DNA of 64,000 bases from Locusta migratoria (Eukaryota > Arthropoda > Insecta > Orthoptera > Acrididae). Under the pieces are notes generated by a model. The model saw only the letters and a list, made by a program, of their open reading frames with translations, searched no databases and was not told the DNA's origin. The translations under genes were made by a program, and so were the position numbers. This document shows, in pieces, positions 46,464 to 59,672 of this stretch. Numbering within the stretch: the stretch's first letter is position 1; each line of letters opens with the position of its first letter. The stretch spans positions 761,276,506 through 761,340,505 of the forward strand of contig CM048745.1 of assembly GCA_026315105.1 (NCBI GenBank). The letters are read 5' to 3'.

Positions 46464-46883
46464 TACTTTTCGCTCTCGCCGCTTTGGCAGATTTGCTGGT
46501 CTCTAAAAGTATCCCACGGTGAAAACACGATGCTTGTCCGGCGCTGCAACAAAGATGCTGCCAACCGAATGACGTGAAACATGTCTGATGGGACACGTTG
46601 CATTTGTTTACTTCTTTGTCGACATCATCACCTGCACTGCGTGTTCAGCTCACGTCGTTTCCAAAGAGCAGCATGCTCAAAGTACGACTCAGCCTGCCCT
46701 CTCGCATTTGGAAAACGTCTTTTTCGCTATTAACACCAGTAGCGAAAGCACGGACACTGGGAGGATGCCCACTTTTCCGTGGCCTGCTATCGCAATTTGC
46801 ATTACATGATCCTACCTATAAGTTAATATACATAATCTAAAGAATGACTAGAGTCGCAGCAGCGGCAATAAAAGACCAGCGAC

Positions 46884-46955
46884 AGGTTCCACCGAGATTC
46901 GAACTCGGATCGCTGGATTCAAAGTCCAGAGTGCTAACCATTACACCATGGAACC
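46884..46955 (-). tRNA. tRNA-Gln(TTG), unit 44, U8 canonical
   Basis: U8, fully canonical. Confidence 0.97.
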
Positions 46956-47456
46956 TGACGGCCGTACGGCTTCTGAATAACGGTACTCAGTCTCGTGCAG
47001 TACATTACTGACATCCTTAGTACAATACACTAGAGAATTCTAAGCAAAATTTGCGACAAAATCACGATAAACGAAGTGGCCATATTTGTAGAGCAGATGG
47101 AATACTATAGATTCGCTTGCAGCACGAGTCTTCACTTGTTTTTCGTAAAAAGGTGTTGGTATCTCAGCAAAATAGGATGACATGTCAAAAGGAAGGAAGA
47201 AATGTCAGTCTGCTCACATTACAATATGCAGCGAAGTATGTGTCAAATGGCGACAGTTGTACTTTACGGGAACGCAGTGCTCTCACAGATTTGACCGAGA
47301 TTTTTCACATTTTTCAGCAATGCTGCCAGAATGGCTGCCTGTATGGTTGTTGTCTAAACGAAACCCGTTACAGTAGACAGTCGACATACGATTCCGTAGC
47401 TAGCAAGCACGGTACGAGCAAAGCTAGTGCTGCTGTGCAGAAAACAACGCTCGAGC

Positions 47457-47528
47457 GGCCTGTTGGTCTAGGGGTATGATTCCTGCTTTGGGTGCAGGAG
47501 GTCCCGGGTTCAAATCCCGGACAGGCCC
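47457..47528 (+). tRNA. tRNA-Pro(TGG), unit 45
   Basis: Unit of 1057 bp. Consensus; terminator is TTTC at 47532..47535. Confidence 0.97.
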
Positions 47529-47940
47529 TACTTTCCGCTCTCGCCGCTTTGGCAGATTTGCTGGTCTCTAAAAGTATCCCACGGTGAAAACACGATGCTT
47601 GTCCGGCGCTGCAACAAAGATGCTGCCAACCGAATGACGTGAAACATGTCTGATGGGACACGTTGCATTTGTTTACTTCTTTGTCGACATCATCACCTGC
47701 ACTGCATGTTCAGCTCACGTCGTTTCCAAAGAGCAGCATGCTCAAAGTACGACTCAGCCTGCCCTCTCGCATTTGGAAAACGTCTTTTTCGCTATTAACA
47801 CCAGTAGCGAAAGCACGGACACTGGGAGGATGCCCGTGGCCTGCTATCGCAATTTGCATTACATGATCCTACCTATAAGTTAATATACATAATCTAAAGA
47901 ATGACTAGAGTCGCAGCAGCGGCAATAAAAGACCAGCGAC

Positions 47941-48012
47941 AGGTTCCACCGAGATTCGAACTCGGATCGCTGGATTCAAAGTCCAGAGTGCTAACCATTA
48001 CACCATGGAACC
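47941..48012 (-). tRNA. tRNA-Gln(TTG), unit 45, U8 canonical
   Basis: U8, fully canonical. Confidence 0.97.
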
Positions 48013-48513
48013 TGACGGCCGTACGGCTTCTGAATAACGGTACTCAGTCTCGTGCAGTACATTACTGACATCCTTAGTACAATACACTAGAGAATTCTAA
48101 GCAAAATTTGCGACAAAATCACGATAAACGAAGTGGCCATATTTGTAGAGCAGATGGAATACTATAGATTCGCTTGCAGCACGAGTCTTCACTTGTTTTT
48201 CGTAAAAAGGTGTTGGTATCTCAGCAAAATAGGATGACATGTCAAAAGGAAGGAAGAAATGTCAGTCTGCTCACATTACAATATGCAGCGAAGTATGTGT
48301 CAAATGGCGACAGTTGTACTTTACGGGAACGCAGTGCTCTCACAGATTTGACAGAGATTTTTCACATTTTTCAGCAATGCTGCCAGAATGGCTGCCTGTA
48401 TGGTTGTTGTCTAAACGAAACCCGTTACAGTAGACAGTCGACATACGATTCCGTAGCTAGCAAGCACGGTACGAGCAAAGCTAGTGCTGCTGTGCAGAAA
48501 ACAACGCTCGAGC

Positions 48514-48585
48514 GGCCTGTTGGTCTAGGGGTATGATTCCTGCTTTGGGTGCAGGAGGTCCCGGGTTCAAATCCCGGACAGGCCC
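48514..48585 (+). tRNA. tRNA-Pro(TGG), unit 46
   Basis: Unit of 1065 bp. Consensus; TTTT at 48589..48592. Confidence 0.97.
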
Positions 48586-49005
48586 TACTTTTCGCTCTCG
48601 CCGCTTTGGCAGATTTGCTGGTCTCTAAAAGTATCCCACGGTGAAAACACGATGCTTGTCCGGCGCTGCAACAAAGATGCTGCCAACCGAATGACGTGAA
48701 ACATGTCTGATGGGACACGTTGCATTTGTTTACTTCTTTGTCGACATCATCACCTGCACTGCATGTTCAGCTCACGTCGTTTCCAAAGAGCAGCATGCTC
48801 AAAGTACGACTCAGCCTGCCCTCTCGCATTTGGAAAACGTCTTTTTCGCTATTAACACCAGTAGCGAAAGCACGGACACTGGGAGGATGCCCACTTTTCC
48901 GTGGCCTGCTATCGCAATTTGCATTACATGATCCTACCTATAAGTTAATATACATAATCTAAAGAATGACTAGAGTCGCAGCAGCGGCAATAAAAGACCA
49001 GCGAC

Positions 49006-49077
49006 AGGTTCCACCGAGATTCGAACTCGGATCGCTGGATTCAAAGTCCAGAGTGCTAACCATTACACCATGGAACC
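49006..49077 (-). tRNA. tRNA-Gln(TTG), unit 46, U8 canonical
   Basis: U8, fully canonical. Its upstream palindrome is broken by C to T at 49089. Confidence 0.97.
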
Positions 49078-49578
49078 TGACGGCCGTATGGCTTCTGAAT
49101 AACGGTACTCAGTCTCGTGCAGTACATTACTGACATCCTTAGTACAATACACTAGAGAATTCTAAGCAAAATTTGCGACAAAATCACGATAAACGAAGTG
49201 GCCATATTTGTAGAGCAGATGGAATACTATAGATTCGCTTGCAGCACGAGTCTTCACTTGTTTTTCGTAAAAAGGTGTTGGTATCTCAGCAAAATAGGAT
49301 GACATGTCAAAAGGAAGGAAGAAATGTCAGTCTGCTCACATTACAATATGCAGCGAAGTATGTGTCAAATGGCGACAGTTGTACTTTACGGGAACGCAGT
49401 GCTCTCACAGATTTGACAGAGATTTTTCACATTTTTCAGCAATGCTGCCAGAATGGCTGCCTGTATGGTTGTTGTCTAAACGAAACCCGTTACAGTAGAC
49501 AGTCGACATACGATTCCGTAGCTAGCAAGCACGGTACGAGCAAAGCTAGTGCTGCTGTGCAGAAAACAACGCTCGAGC

Positions 49579-49650
49579 GGCCTGTTGGTCTAGGGGTATG
49601 ATTCCTGCTTTGGGTGCAGGAGGTCCCGGGTTCAAATCCCGGACAGGCCC
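49579..49650 (+). tRNA. tRNA-Pro(TGG), unit 47
   Basis: Unit of 1065 bp. Consensus; TTTT at 49654..49657. Confidence 0.97.
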
Positions 49651-50070
49651 TACTTTTCGCTCTCGCCGCTTTGGCAGATTTGCTGGTCTCTAAAAGTATC
49701 CCACGGTGAAAACACGATGCTTGTCCGGCGCTGCAACAAAGATGCTGCCAACCGAATGACGTGAAACATGTCTGATGGGACACGTTGCATTTGTTTACTT
49801 CTTTGTCGACATCATCACCTGCACTGCATGTTCAGCTCACGTCGTTTCCAAAGAGCAGCATGCTCAAAGTACGACTCAGCCTGCCCTCTCGCATTTGGAA
49901 AACGTCTTTTTCGCTATTAACACCAGTAGCGAAAGCACGGACACTGGGAGGATGCCCACTTTTCCGTGGCCTGCTATCGCAATTTGCATTACATGATCCT
50001 ACCTATAAGTTAATATACATAATCTAAAGAATGACTAGAGTCGCAGCAGCGGCAATAAAAGACCAGCGAC

Positions 50071-50142
50071 AGGTTCCACCGAGATTCGAACTCGGATCGC
50101 TGGATTCAAAGTCCAGAGTGCTAACCATTACACCATGGAACC
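50071..50142 (-). tRNA. tRNA-Gln(TTG), unit 47, U8 canonical
   Basis: U8, fully canonical. Confidence 0.97.
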
Positions 50143-50643
50143 TGACGGCCGTACGGCTTCTGAATAACGGTACTCAGTCTCGTGCAGTACATTACTGACA
50201 TCCTTAGTACAATACACTAGAGAATTCTAAGCAAAATTTGCGACAAAATCACGATAAACGAAGTGGCCATATTTGTAGAGCAGATGGAATACTATAGATT
50301 CGCTTGCAGCACGAGTCTTCACTTGTTTTTCGTAAAAAGGTGTTGGTATCTCAGCAAAATAGGATGACATGTCAAAAGGAAGGAAGAAATGTCAGTCTGC
50401 TCACATTACAATATGCAGCGAAGTATGTGTCAAATGGCGACAGTTGTACTTTACGGGAACGCAGTGCTCTAACAGATTTGACAGAGATTTTTCACATTTT
50501 TCAGCAATGCTGCCAGAATGGCTGCCTGTATGGTTGTTGTCTAAACGAAACCCGTTACAGTAGACAGTCGACATACGATTCCGTAGCTAGCAAGCACGGT
50601 ACGAGCAAAGCTAGTGCTGCTGTGCAGAAAACAACGCTCGAGC

Positions 50644-50715
50644 GGCCTGTTGGTCTAGGGGTATGATTCCTGCTTTGGGTGCAGGAGGTCCCGGGTTCAA
50701 ATCCCGGACAGGCCC
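50644..50715 (+). tRNA. tRNA-Pro(TGG), unit 48
   Basis: Unit of 1057 bp. Consensus; TTTT at 50719..50722. Confidence 0.97.
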
Positions 50716-51127
50716 TACTTTTCGCTCTCGCCGCTTTGGCAGATTTGCTGGTCTCTAAAAGTATCCCACGGTGAAAACACGATGCTTGTCCGGCGCTGCA
50801 ACAAAGATGCTGCCAACCGAATGACGTGAAACATGTCTGATGGGACACGTTGCATTTGTTTACTTCTTTGTCGACATCATCACCTGCACTGCATGTTCAG
50901 CTCACGTCGTTTCCAAAGAGCAGCATGCTCAAAGTACGACTCAGCCTGCCCTCTCGCATTTGGAAAACGTCTTTTTCGCTATTAACACCAGTAGCGAAAG
51001 CACGGACACTGGGAGGATGCCCGTGGCCTGCTATCGCAATTTGCATTACATGATCCTACCTATAAGTTAATATACATAATCTAAAGAATGACTAGAGTCG
51101 CAGCAGCGGCAATAAAAGACCAGCGAC

Positions 51128-51199
51128 AGGTTCCACCGAGATTCGAACTCGGATCGCTGGATTCAAAGTCCAGAGTGCTAACCATTACACCATGGAACC
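51128..51199 (-). tRNA. tRNA-Gln(TTG), unit 48, U8 canonical
   Basis: U8, fully canonical. Confidence 0.97.
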
Positions 51200-51700
51200 T
51201 GACGGCCGTACGGCTTCTGAATAACGGTACTCAGTCTCGTGCAGTACATTACTGACATCCTTAGTACAATACACTAGAGAATTCTAAGCAAAATTTGCGA
51301 CAAAATCACGATAAACGAAGTGGCCATATTTGTAGAGCAGATGGAATACTATAGATTCGCTTGCAGCACGAGTCTTCACTTGTTTTTCGTAAAAAGGTGT
51401 TGGTATCTCAGCAAAATAGGATGACATGTCAAAAGGAAGGAAGAAATGTCAGTCTGCTCACATTACAATATGCAGCGAAGTATGTGTCAAATGGCGACAG
51501 TTGTACTTTACGGGAACGCAGTGCTCTCACAGATTTGACAGAGATTTTTCACATTTTTCAGCAATGCTGCCAGAATGGCTGCCTGTATGGTTGTTGTCTA
51601 AACGAAACCCGTTACAGTAGACAGTCGACATACGATTCCGTAGCTAGCAAGCACGGTACGAGCAAAGCTAGTGCTGCTGTGCAGAAAACAACGCTCGAGC

Positions 51701-51772
51701 GGCCTGTTGGTCTAGGGGTACGATTCCTGCTTTGGGTGCAGGAGGTCCCGGGTTCAAATCCCGGACAGGCCC
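51701..51772 (+). tRNA. tRNA-Pro(TGG), unit 49, D-arm T22C
   Basis: GGTATGATT becomes GGTACGATT (position 51721). Bases 13 and 22 are U-U in the consensus, so U-C here should be a mild change. Unit of 1057 bp; TTTT at 51776..51779. Confidence 0.94.
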
Positions 51773-52184
51773 TACTTTTCGCTCTCGCCGCTTTGGCAGA
51801 TTTGCTGGTCTCTAAAAGTATCCCACGGTGAAAACACGATGCTTGTCCGGCGCTGCAACAAAGATGCTGCCAACCGAATGACGTGAAACATGTCTGATGG
51901 GACACGTTGCATTTGTTTACTTCTTTGTCGACATCATCACCTGCACTGCATGTTCAGCTCACGTCGTTTCCAAAGAGCAGCATGCTCAAAGTACGACTCA
52001 GCCTGCCCTCTCGCATTTGGAAAACGTCTTTTTCGCTATTAACACCAGTAGCGAAAGCACGGACACTGGGAGGATGCCCGTGGCCTGCTATCGCAATTTG
52101 CATTACATGATCCTACCTATAAGTTAATATACATAATCTAAAGAATGACTAGAGTCGCAGCAGCGGCAATAAAAGACCAGCGAC

Positions 52185-52256
52185 AGGTTCCACCGAGATT
52201 CGAACTCGGATCGCTGGATTCAAAGTCCAGAGTGCTAACCATTACACCATGGAACC
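52185..52256 (-). tRNA. tRNA-Gln(TTG), unit 49, U8 canonical
   Basis: Last of the U8 run of units 41-49. Confidence 0.97.
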
Positions 52257-52757
52257 TGACGGCCGTACGGCTTCTGAATAACGGTACTCAGTCTCGTGCA
52301 GTACATTACTGACATCCTTAGTACAATACACTAGAGAATTCTAAGCAAAATTTGCGACAAAATCACGATAAACGAAGTGGCCATATTTGTAGAGCAGATG
52401 GAATACTATAGATTCGCTTGCAGCACGAGTCTTCACTTGTTTTTCGTAAAAAGGTGTTGGTATCTCAGCAAAATAGGATGACATGTCAAAAGGAAGGAAG
52501 AAATGTCAGTCTGCTCACATTACAATATGCAGCGAAGTATGTGTCAAATGGCGACAGTTGTACTTTACGGGAACGCAGTGCTCTCACAGATTTGACAGAG
52601 ATTTTTCACATTTTTCAGCAATGCTGCCAGAATGGCTGCCTGTATGGTTGTTGTCTAAACGAAACCCGTTACAGTAGACAGTCGACATACGATTCCGTAG
52701 CTAGCAAGCACGGTACGAGCAAAGCTAGTGCTGCTGTGCAGAAAACAACGCTCGAGC

Positions 52758-52829
52758 GGCCTGTTGGTCTAGGGGTATGATTCCTGCTTTGGGTGCAGGA
52801 GGTCCCGGGTTCAAATCCCGGACAGGCCC
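52758..52829 (+). tRNA. tRNA-Pro(TGG), unit 50
   Basis: Unit of 1057 bp. Consensus; TTTT at 52833..52836. Shares with neighbour unit 51 a spacer change (CAACCGAA to CAACTGAA, near 52932). Confidence 0.97.
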
Positions 52830-53241
52830 TACTTTTCGCTCTCGCCGCTTTGGCAGATTTGCTGGTCTCTAAAAGTATCCCACGGTGAAAACACGATGCT
52901 TGTCCGGCGCTGCAACAAAGATGCTGCCAACTGAATGACGTGAAACATGTCTGATGGGACACGTTGCATTTGTTTACTTCTTTGTCGACATCATCACCTG
53001 CACTGCATGTTCAGCTCACGTCGTTTCCAAAGAGCAGCATGCTCAAAGTACGACTCAGCCTGCCCTCTCGCATTTGGAAAACGTCTTTTTCGCTATTAAC
53101 ACCAGTAGCGAAAGCACGGACACTGGGAGGATGCCCGTGGCCTGCTATCGCAATTTGCATTACATGATCCTACCTATAAGTTAATATACATAATCTAAAG
53201 AATGACTAGAGTCGCAGTAGCGGCAATAAAAGACCAGCGAC

Positions 53242-53313
53242 AGGTTCCACCGAGATTCGAACTCGGATCGCTGGATTCAAAGTCCAGAGTGCTAACCATT
53301 ACACCTTGGAACC
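53242..53313 (-). tRNA. tRNA-Gln(TTG), unit 50, A8 form
   Basis: A8, otherwise consensus. Confidence 0.88.
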
Positions 53314-53814
53314 TGACGGCCGTACGGCTTCTGAATAACGGTACTCAGTCTCGTGCAGTACATTACTGACATCCTTAGTACAATACACTAGAGAATTCTA
53401 AGCAAAATTTGCGACAAAATCACGATAAACGAAGTGGCCATATTTGTAGAGCAGATGGAATACTATAGATTCGCTTGCAGCACGAGTCTTCACTTGTTTT
53501 TCGTAAAAAGGTGTTGGTATCTCAGCAAAATAGGATGACATGTCAAAAGGAAGGAAGAAATGTCAGTCTGCTCACATTACAATATGCAGCGAAGTATGTG
53601 TCAAATGGCGACAGTTGTACTTTACGGGAACGCAGTGCTCTCACAGATTTGACAGAGATTTTTCACATTTTTCAGCAATGCTGCCAGAATGGCTGCCTGT
53701 ATGGTTGTTGTCTAAACGAAACCCGTTACAGTAGACAGTCGACATACGATTCCGTAGCTAGCAAGCACGGTACGAGCAAAGCTAGTGCTGCTGTGCAGAA
53801 AACAACGCTCGAGC

Positions 53815-53886
53815 GGCCTGTTGGTCTAGGGGTATGATTCCTGCTTTGGGTGCAGGAGGTCCTGGGTTCAAATCCCGGACAGGCCC
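53815..53886 (+). tRNA. tRNA-Pro(TGG), unit 51, T-stem C50T
   Basis: T-stem reads CTGGG against CCCGG; the U50-G64 wobble keeps the stem, so it is probably functional. Unit of 1057 bp; TTTT at 53890..53893. Confidence 0.95.
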
Positions 53887-54298
53887 TACTTTTCGCTCTC
53901 GCCGCTTTGGCAGATTTGCTGGTCTCTAAAAGTATCCCACGGTGAAAACACGATGCTTGTCCGGCGCTGCAACAAAGATGCTGCCAACTGAATGACGTGA
54001 AACATGTCTGATGGGACACGTTGCATTTGTTTACTTCTTTGTCGACATCATCACCTGCACTGCATGTTCAGCTCACGTCGTTTCCAAAGAGCAGCATGCT
54101 CAAAGTACGACTCAGCCTGCCCTCTCGCATTTGGAAAACGTCTTTTTCGCTATTAACACCAGTAGCGAAAGCACGGACACTGGGAGGATGCCCGTGGCCT
54201 GCTATCGCAATTTGCATTACATGATCCTACCTATAAGTTAATATACATAATCTAAAGAATGACTAGAGTCGCAGCAGCGGCAATAAAAGACCAGCGAC

Positions 54299-54370
54299 AG
54301 GTTCCACCGAGATTCGAACTCGGATCGCTGGATTCAAAGTCCAGAGTGCTAACCATTACACCTTGGAACC
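54299..54370 (-). tRNA. tRNA-Gln(TTG), unit 51, A8 form
   Basis: A8, otherwise consensus. Confidence 0.88.
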
Positions 54371-54871
54371 TGACGGCCGTACGGCTTCTGAATAACGGTA
54401 CTCAGTCTCGTGCAGTACATTACTGACATCCTTAGTACAATACACTAGAGAATTCTAAGCAAAATTTGCGACAAAATCACGATAAACGAAGTGGCCATAT
54501 TTGTAGAGCAGATGGAATACTATAGATTCGCTTGCAGCACGAGTCTTCACTTGTTTTTCGTAAAAAGGTGTTGGTATCTCAGCAAAATAGGATGACATGT
54601 CAAAAGGAAGGAAGAAATGTCAGTCTGCTCACATTACAATATGCAGCGAAGTATGTGTCAAATGGCGACAGTTGTACTTTACGGGAACGCAGTGCTCTCA
54701 CAGATTTGACAGAGATTTTTCACATTTTTCAGCAATGCTGCCAGAATGGCTGCCTGTATGGTTGTTGTCTAAACGAAACCCGTTACAGTAGACAGTCGAC
54801 ATACGATTCCGTAGCTAGCAAGCACGGTACGAGCAAAGCTAGTGCTGCTGTGCAGAAAACAACGCTCGAGC

Positions 54872-54943
54872 GGCCTGTTGGTCTAGGGGTATGATTCCTG
54901 CTTTGGGTGCAGGAGGTCCCGGGTTCAAATCCCGGACAGGCCC
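54872..54943 (+). tRNA. tRNA-Pro(TGG), unit 52
   Basis: Unit of 1065 bp. Consensus; TTTT at 54947..54950. Confidence 0.97.
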
Positions 54944-55363
54944 TACTTTTCGCTCTCGCCGCTTTGGCAGATTTGCTGGTCTCTAAAAGTATCCCACGGT
55001 GAAAACACGATGCTTGTCCGGCGCTGCAACAAAGATGCTGCCAACCGAATGACGTGAAACATGTCTGATGGGACACGTTGCATTTGTTTACTTCTTTGTC
55101 GACATCATCACCTGCACTGCATGTTCAGCTCACGTCGTTTCCAAAGAGCAGCATGCTCAAAGTACGACTCAGCCTGCCCTCTCGCATTTGGAAAACGTCT
55201 TTTTCGCTATTAACACCAGTAGCGAAAGCACGGACACTGGGAGGATGCCCACTTTTCCGTGGCCTGCTATCGCAATTTGCATTACATGATCCTACCTATA
55301 AGTTAATATACATAATCTAAAGAATGACTAGAGTCGCAGCAGCGGCAATAAAAGACCAGCGAC

Positions 55364-55435
55364 AGGTTCCACCGAGATTCGAACTCGGATCGCTGGATTC
55401 AAAGTCCAGAGTGCTAACCATTACACCATGGAACC
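55364..55435 (-). tRNA. tRNA-Gln(TTG), unit 52, U8 canonical
   Basis: U8, fully canonical. Confidence 0.97.
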
Positions 55436-55936
55436 TGACGGCCGTACGGCTTCTGAATAACGGTACTCAGTCTCGTGCAGTACATTACTGACATCCTTAG
55501 TACAATACACTAGAGAATTCTAAGCAAAATTTGCGACAAAATCACGATAAACGAAGTGGCCATATTTGTAGAGCAGATGGAATACTATAGATTCGCTTGC
55601 AGCACGAGTCTTCACTTGTTTTTCGTAAAAAGGTGTTGGTATCTCAGCAAAATAGGATGACATGTCAAAAGGAAGGAAGAAATGTCAGTCTGCTCACATT
55701 ACAATATGCAGCGAAGTATGTGTCAAATGGCGACAGTTGTACTTTACGGGAACGCAGTGCTCTCACAGATTTGACAGAGATTTTTCACATTTTTCAGCAA
55801 TGCTGCCAGAATGGCTGCCTGTATGGTTGTTGTCTAAACGAAACCCGTTACAGTAGACAGTCGACATACGATTCCGTAGCTAGCAAGCACGGTACGAGCA
55901 AAGCTAGTGCTGCTGTGCAGAAAACAACGCTCGAGC

Positions 55937-56008
55937 GGCCTGTTGGTCTAGGGGTATGTTTCCTGCTTTGGGTGCAGGAGGTCCCGGGTTCAAATCCCGG
56001 ACAGGCCC
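55937..56008 (+). tRNA. tRNA-Pro(TGG), unit 53, D-stem A24T
   Basis: GGTATGATT becomes GGTATGTTT, removing the U11-A24 pair. The terminator is also weakened to TTTC (56012..56015). Possibly impaired. Unit of 1058 bp (extra A in the poly-A run near 56685). Confidence 0.9.
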
Positions 56009-56420
56009 TACTTTCCGCTCTCGCCGCTTTGGCAGATTTGCTGGTCTCTAAAAGTATCCCACGGTGAAAACACGATGCTTGTCCGGCGCTGCAACAAAGA
56101 TGCTGCCAACCGAATGACGTGAAACATGTCTGATGGGACACGTTGCATTTGTTTACTTCTTTGTCGACATCATCACCTGCACTGCATGTTCAGCTCACGT
56201 CGTTTCCAAAGAGCAGCATGCTCAAAGTACGACTCAGCCTGCCCTCTCGCATTTGGAAAACGTCTTTTTCGCTATTAACACCAGTAGCGAAAGCACGGAC
56301 ACTGGGAGGATGCCCGTGGCCTGCTATCGCAATTTGCATTACATGATCCTACCTATAAGTTAATATACATAATCTAAAGAATGACTAGAGTCGCAGCAGC
56401 GGCAATAAAAGACCAGCGAC

Positions 56421-56492
56421 AGGTTCCACCGAGATTCGAACTCGGATCGCTGGATTCAAAGTCCAGAGTGCTAACCATTACACCTTGGAACC
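56421..56492 (-). tRNA. tRNA-Gln(TTG), unit 53, A8 form
   Basis: A8, otherwise consensus. Confidence 0.88.
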
Positions 56493-56994
56493 TGACGGCC
56501 GTACGGCTTCTGAATAACGGTACTCAGTCTCGTGCAGTACATTACTGACATCCTTAGTACAATACACTAGAGAATTCTAAGCAAAATTTGCGACAAAATC
56601 ACGATAAACGAAGTGGCCATATTTGTAGAGCAGATGGAATACTATAGATTCGCTTGCAGCACGAGTCTTCACTTGTTTTTCGTAAAAAAGGTGTTGGTAT
56701 CTCAGCAAAATAGGATGACATGTCAAAAGGAAGGAAGAAATGTCAGTCTGCTCACATTACAATATGCAGCGAAGTATGTGTCAAATGGCGACAGTTGTAC
56801 TTTACGGGAACGCAGTGCTCTCACAGATTTGACAGAGATTTTTCACATTTTTCAGCAATGCTGCCAGAATGGCTGCCTGTATGGTTGTTGTCTAAACGAA
56901 ACCCGTTACAGTAGACAGTCGACATACGATTCCGTAGCTAGCAAGCACGGTACGAGCAAAGCTAGTGCTGCTGTGCAGAAAACAACGCTCGAGC

Positions 56995-57066
56995 GGCCTG
57001 TTGGTCTAGGGGTATGATTCCTGCTTTGGGTGCAGGAGGTCCCGGGTTCAAATCCCGGACAGGCCC
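56995..57066 (+). tRNA. tRNA-Pro(TGG), unit 54
   Basis: Unit of 1057 bp. Consensus; terminator is TTTC at 57070..57073. Confidence 0.97.
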
Positions 57067-57478
57067 TACTTTCCGCTCTCGCCGCTTTGGCAGATTTGCT
57101 GGTCTCTAAAAGTATCCCACGGTGAAAACACGATGCTTGTCCGGCGCTGCAACAAAGATGCTGCCAACCGAATGACGTGAAACATGTCTGATGGGACACG
57201 TTGCATTTGTTTACTTCTTTGTCGACATCATCACCTGCACTGCATGTTCAGCTCACGTCGTTTCCAAAGAGCAGCATGCTCAAAGTACGACTCAGCCTGC
57301 CCTCTCGCATTTGGAAAACGTCTTTTTCGCTATTAACACCAGTAGCGAAAGCACGGACACTGGGAGGATGCCCGTGGCCTGCTATCGCAATTTGCATTAC
57401 ATGATCCTACCTATAAGTTAATATACATAATCTAAAGAATGACTAGAGTCGCAGCAGCGGCAATAAAAGACCAGCGAC

Positions 57479-57550
57479 AGGTTCCACCGAGATTCGAACT
57501 CGGATCGCTGGATTCAAAGTCCAGAGTGCTAACCATTACACCTTGGAACC
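57479..57550 (-). tRNA. tRNA-Gln(TTG), unit 54, A8 form
   Basis: A8, otherwise consensus. Confidence 0.88.
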
Positions 57551-58051
57551 TGACGGCCGTACGGCTTCTGAATAACGGTACTCAGTCTCGTGCAGTACAT
57601 TACTGACATCCTTAGTACAATACACTAGAGAATTCTAAGCAAAATTTGCGACAAAATCACGATAAACGAAGTGGCCATATTTGTAGAGCAGATGGAATAC
57701 TATAGATTCGCTTGCAGCACGAGTCTTCACTTGTTTTTCGTAAAAAGGTGTTGGTATCTCAGCAAAATAGGATGACATGTCAAAAGGAAGGAAGAAATGT
57801 CAGTCTGCTCACATTACAATATGCAGCGAAGTATGTGTCAAATGGCGACAGTTGTACTTTACGGGAACGCAGTGCTCTCACAGATTTGACAGAGATTTTT
57901 CACATTTTTCAGCAATGCTGCCAGAATGGCTGCCTGTATGGTTGTTGTCTAAACGAAACCCGTTACAGTAGACAGTCGACATACGATTCCGTAGCTAGCA
58001 AGCACGGTACGAGCAAAGCTAGTGCTGCTGTGCAGAAAACAACGCTCGAGC

Positions 58052-58123
58052 GGCCTGTTGGTCTAGGGGTATGATTCCTGCTTTGGGTGCAGGAGGTCCC
58101 GGGTTCAAATCCCGGACAGGCCC
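58052..58123 (+). tRNA. tRNA-Pro(TGG), unit 55
   Basis: Unit of 1065 bp. Consensus; terminator is TTTC at 58127..58130. Confidence 0.97.
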
Positions 58124-58543
58124 TACTTTCCGCTCTCGCCGCTTTGGCAGATTTGCTGGTCTCTAAAAGTATCCCACGGTGAAAACACGATGCTTGTCCG
58201 GCGCTGCAACAAAGATGCTGCCAACCGAATGACGTGAAACATGTCTGATGGGACACGTTGCATTTGTTTACTTCTTTGTCGACATCATCACCTGCACTGC
58301 ATGTTCAGCTCACGTCGTTTCCAAAGAGCAGCATGCTCAAAGTACGACTCAGCCTGCCCTGTCGCATTTGGAAAACGTCTTTTTCGCTATTAACACCAGT
58401 AGCGAAAGCACGGACACTGGGAGGATGCCCACTTTTCCGTGGCCTGCTATCGCAATTTGCATTACATGATCCTACCTATAAGTTAATATACATAATCTAA
58501 AGAATGACTAGAGTCGCAGCAGCGGCAATAAAAGACCAGCGAC

Positions 58544-58615
58544 AGGTTCCACCGAGATTCGAACTCGGATCGCTGGATTCAAAGTCCAGAGTGCTAACCA
58601 TTACACCATGGAACC
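58544..58615 (-). tRNA. tRNA-Gln(TTG), unit 55, U8 canonical
   Basis: U8, fully canonical. Confidence 0.97.
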
Positions 58616-59116
58616 TGACGGCCGTACGGCTTCTGAATAACGGTACTCAGTCTCGTGCAGTACATTACTGACATCCTTAGTACAATACACTAGAGAATTC
58701 TAAGCAAAATTTGCGACAAAATCACGATAAACGAAGTGGCCATATTTGTAGAGCAGATGGAATACTATAGATTCGCTTGCAGCACGAGTCTTCACTTGTT
58801 TTTCGTAAAAAGGTGTTGGTATCTCAGCAAAATAGGATGACATGTCAAAAGGAAGGAAGAAATGTCAGTCTGCTCACATTACAATATGCAGCGAAGTATG
58901 TGTCAAATGGCGACAGTTGTACTTTACGGGAACGCAGTGCTCTCACAGATTTGACAGAGATTTTTCACATTTTTCAGCAATGCTGCCAGAATGGCTGCCT
59001 GTATGGTTGTTGTCTAAACGAAACCCGTTACAGTAGACAGTCGACATACGATTCCGTAGCTAGCAAGCACGGTACGAGCAAAGCTAGTGCTGCTGTGCAG
59101 AAAACAACGCTCGAGC

Positions 59117-59188
59117 GGCCTGTTGGTCTAGGGGTATGATTCCTGCTTTGGGTGCAGGAGGTCCCGGGTTCAAATCCCGGACAGGCCC
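59117..59188 (+). tRNA. tRNA-Pro(TGG), unit 56
   Basis: Unit of 1057 bp. Consensus; TTTT at 59192..59195. Confidence 0.97.
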
Positions 59189-59600
59189 TACTTTTCGCTC
59201 TCGCCGCTTTGGCAGATTTGCTGGTCTCTAAAAGTATCCCACGGTGAAAACACGATGCTTGTCCGGCGCTGCAACAAAGATGCTGCCAACCGAATGACGT
59301 GAAACATGTCTGATGGGACACGTTGCATTTGTTTACTTCTTTGTCGACATCATCACCTGCACTGCATGTTCAGCTCACGTCGTTTCCAAAGAGCAGCATG
59401 CTCAAAGTACGACTCAGCCTGCCCTCTCGCATTTGGAAAACGTCTTTTTCGCTATTAACACCAGTAGCGAAAGCACGGACACTGGGAGGATGCCCGTGGC
59501 CTGCTATCGCAATTTGCATTACATGATCCTACCTATAAGTTAATATACATAATCTAAAGAATGACTAGAGTCGCAGCAGCGGCAATAAAAGACCAGCGAC

Positions 59601-59672
59601 AGGTTCCACCGAGATTCGAACTCGGATCGCTGGATTCAAAGTCCAGAGTGCTAACCATTACACCTTGGAACC
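59601..59672 (-). tRNA. tRNA-Gln(TTG), unit 56, A8 form
   Basis: A8, otherwise consensus. Confidence 0.88.
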
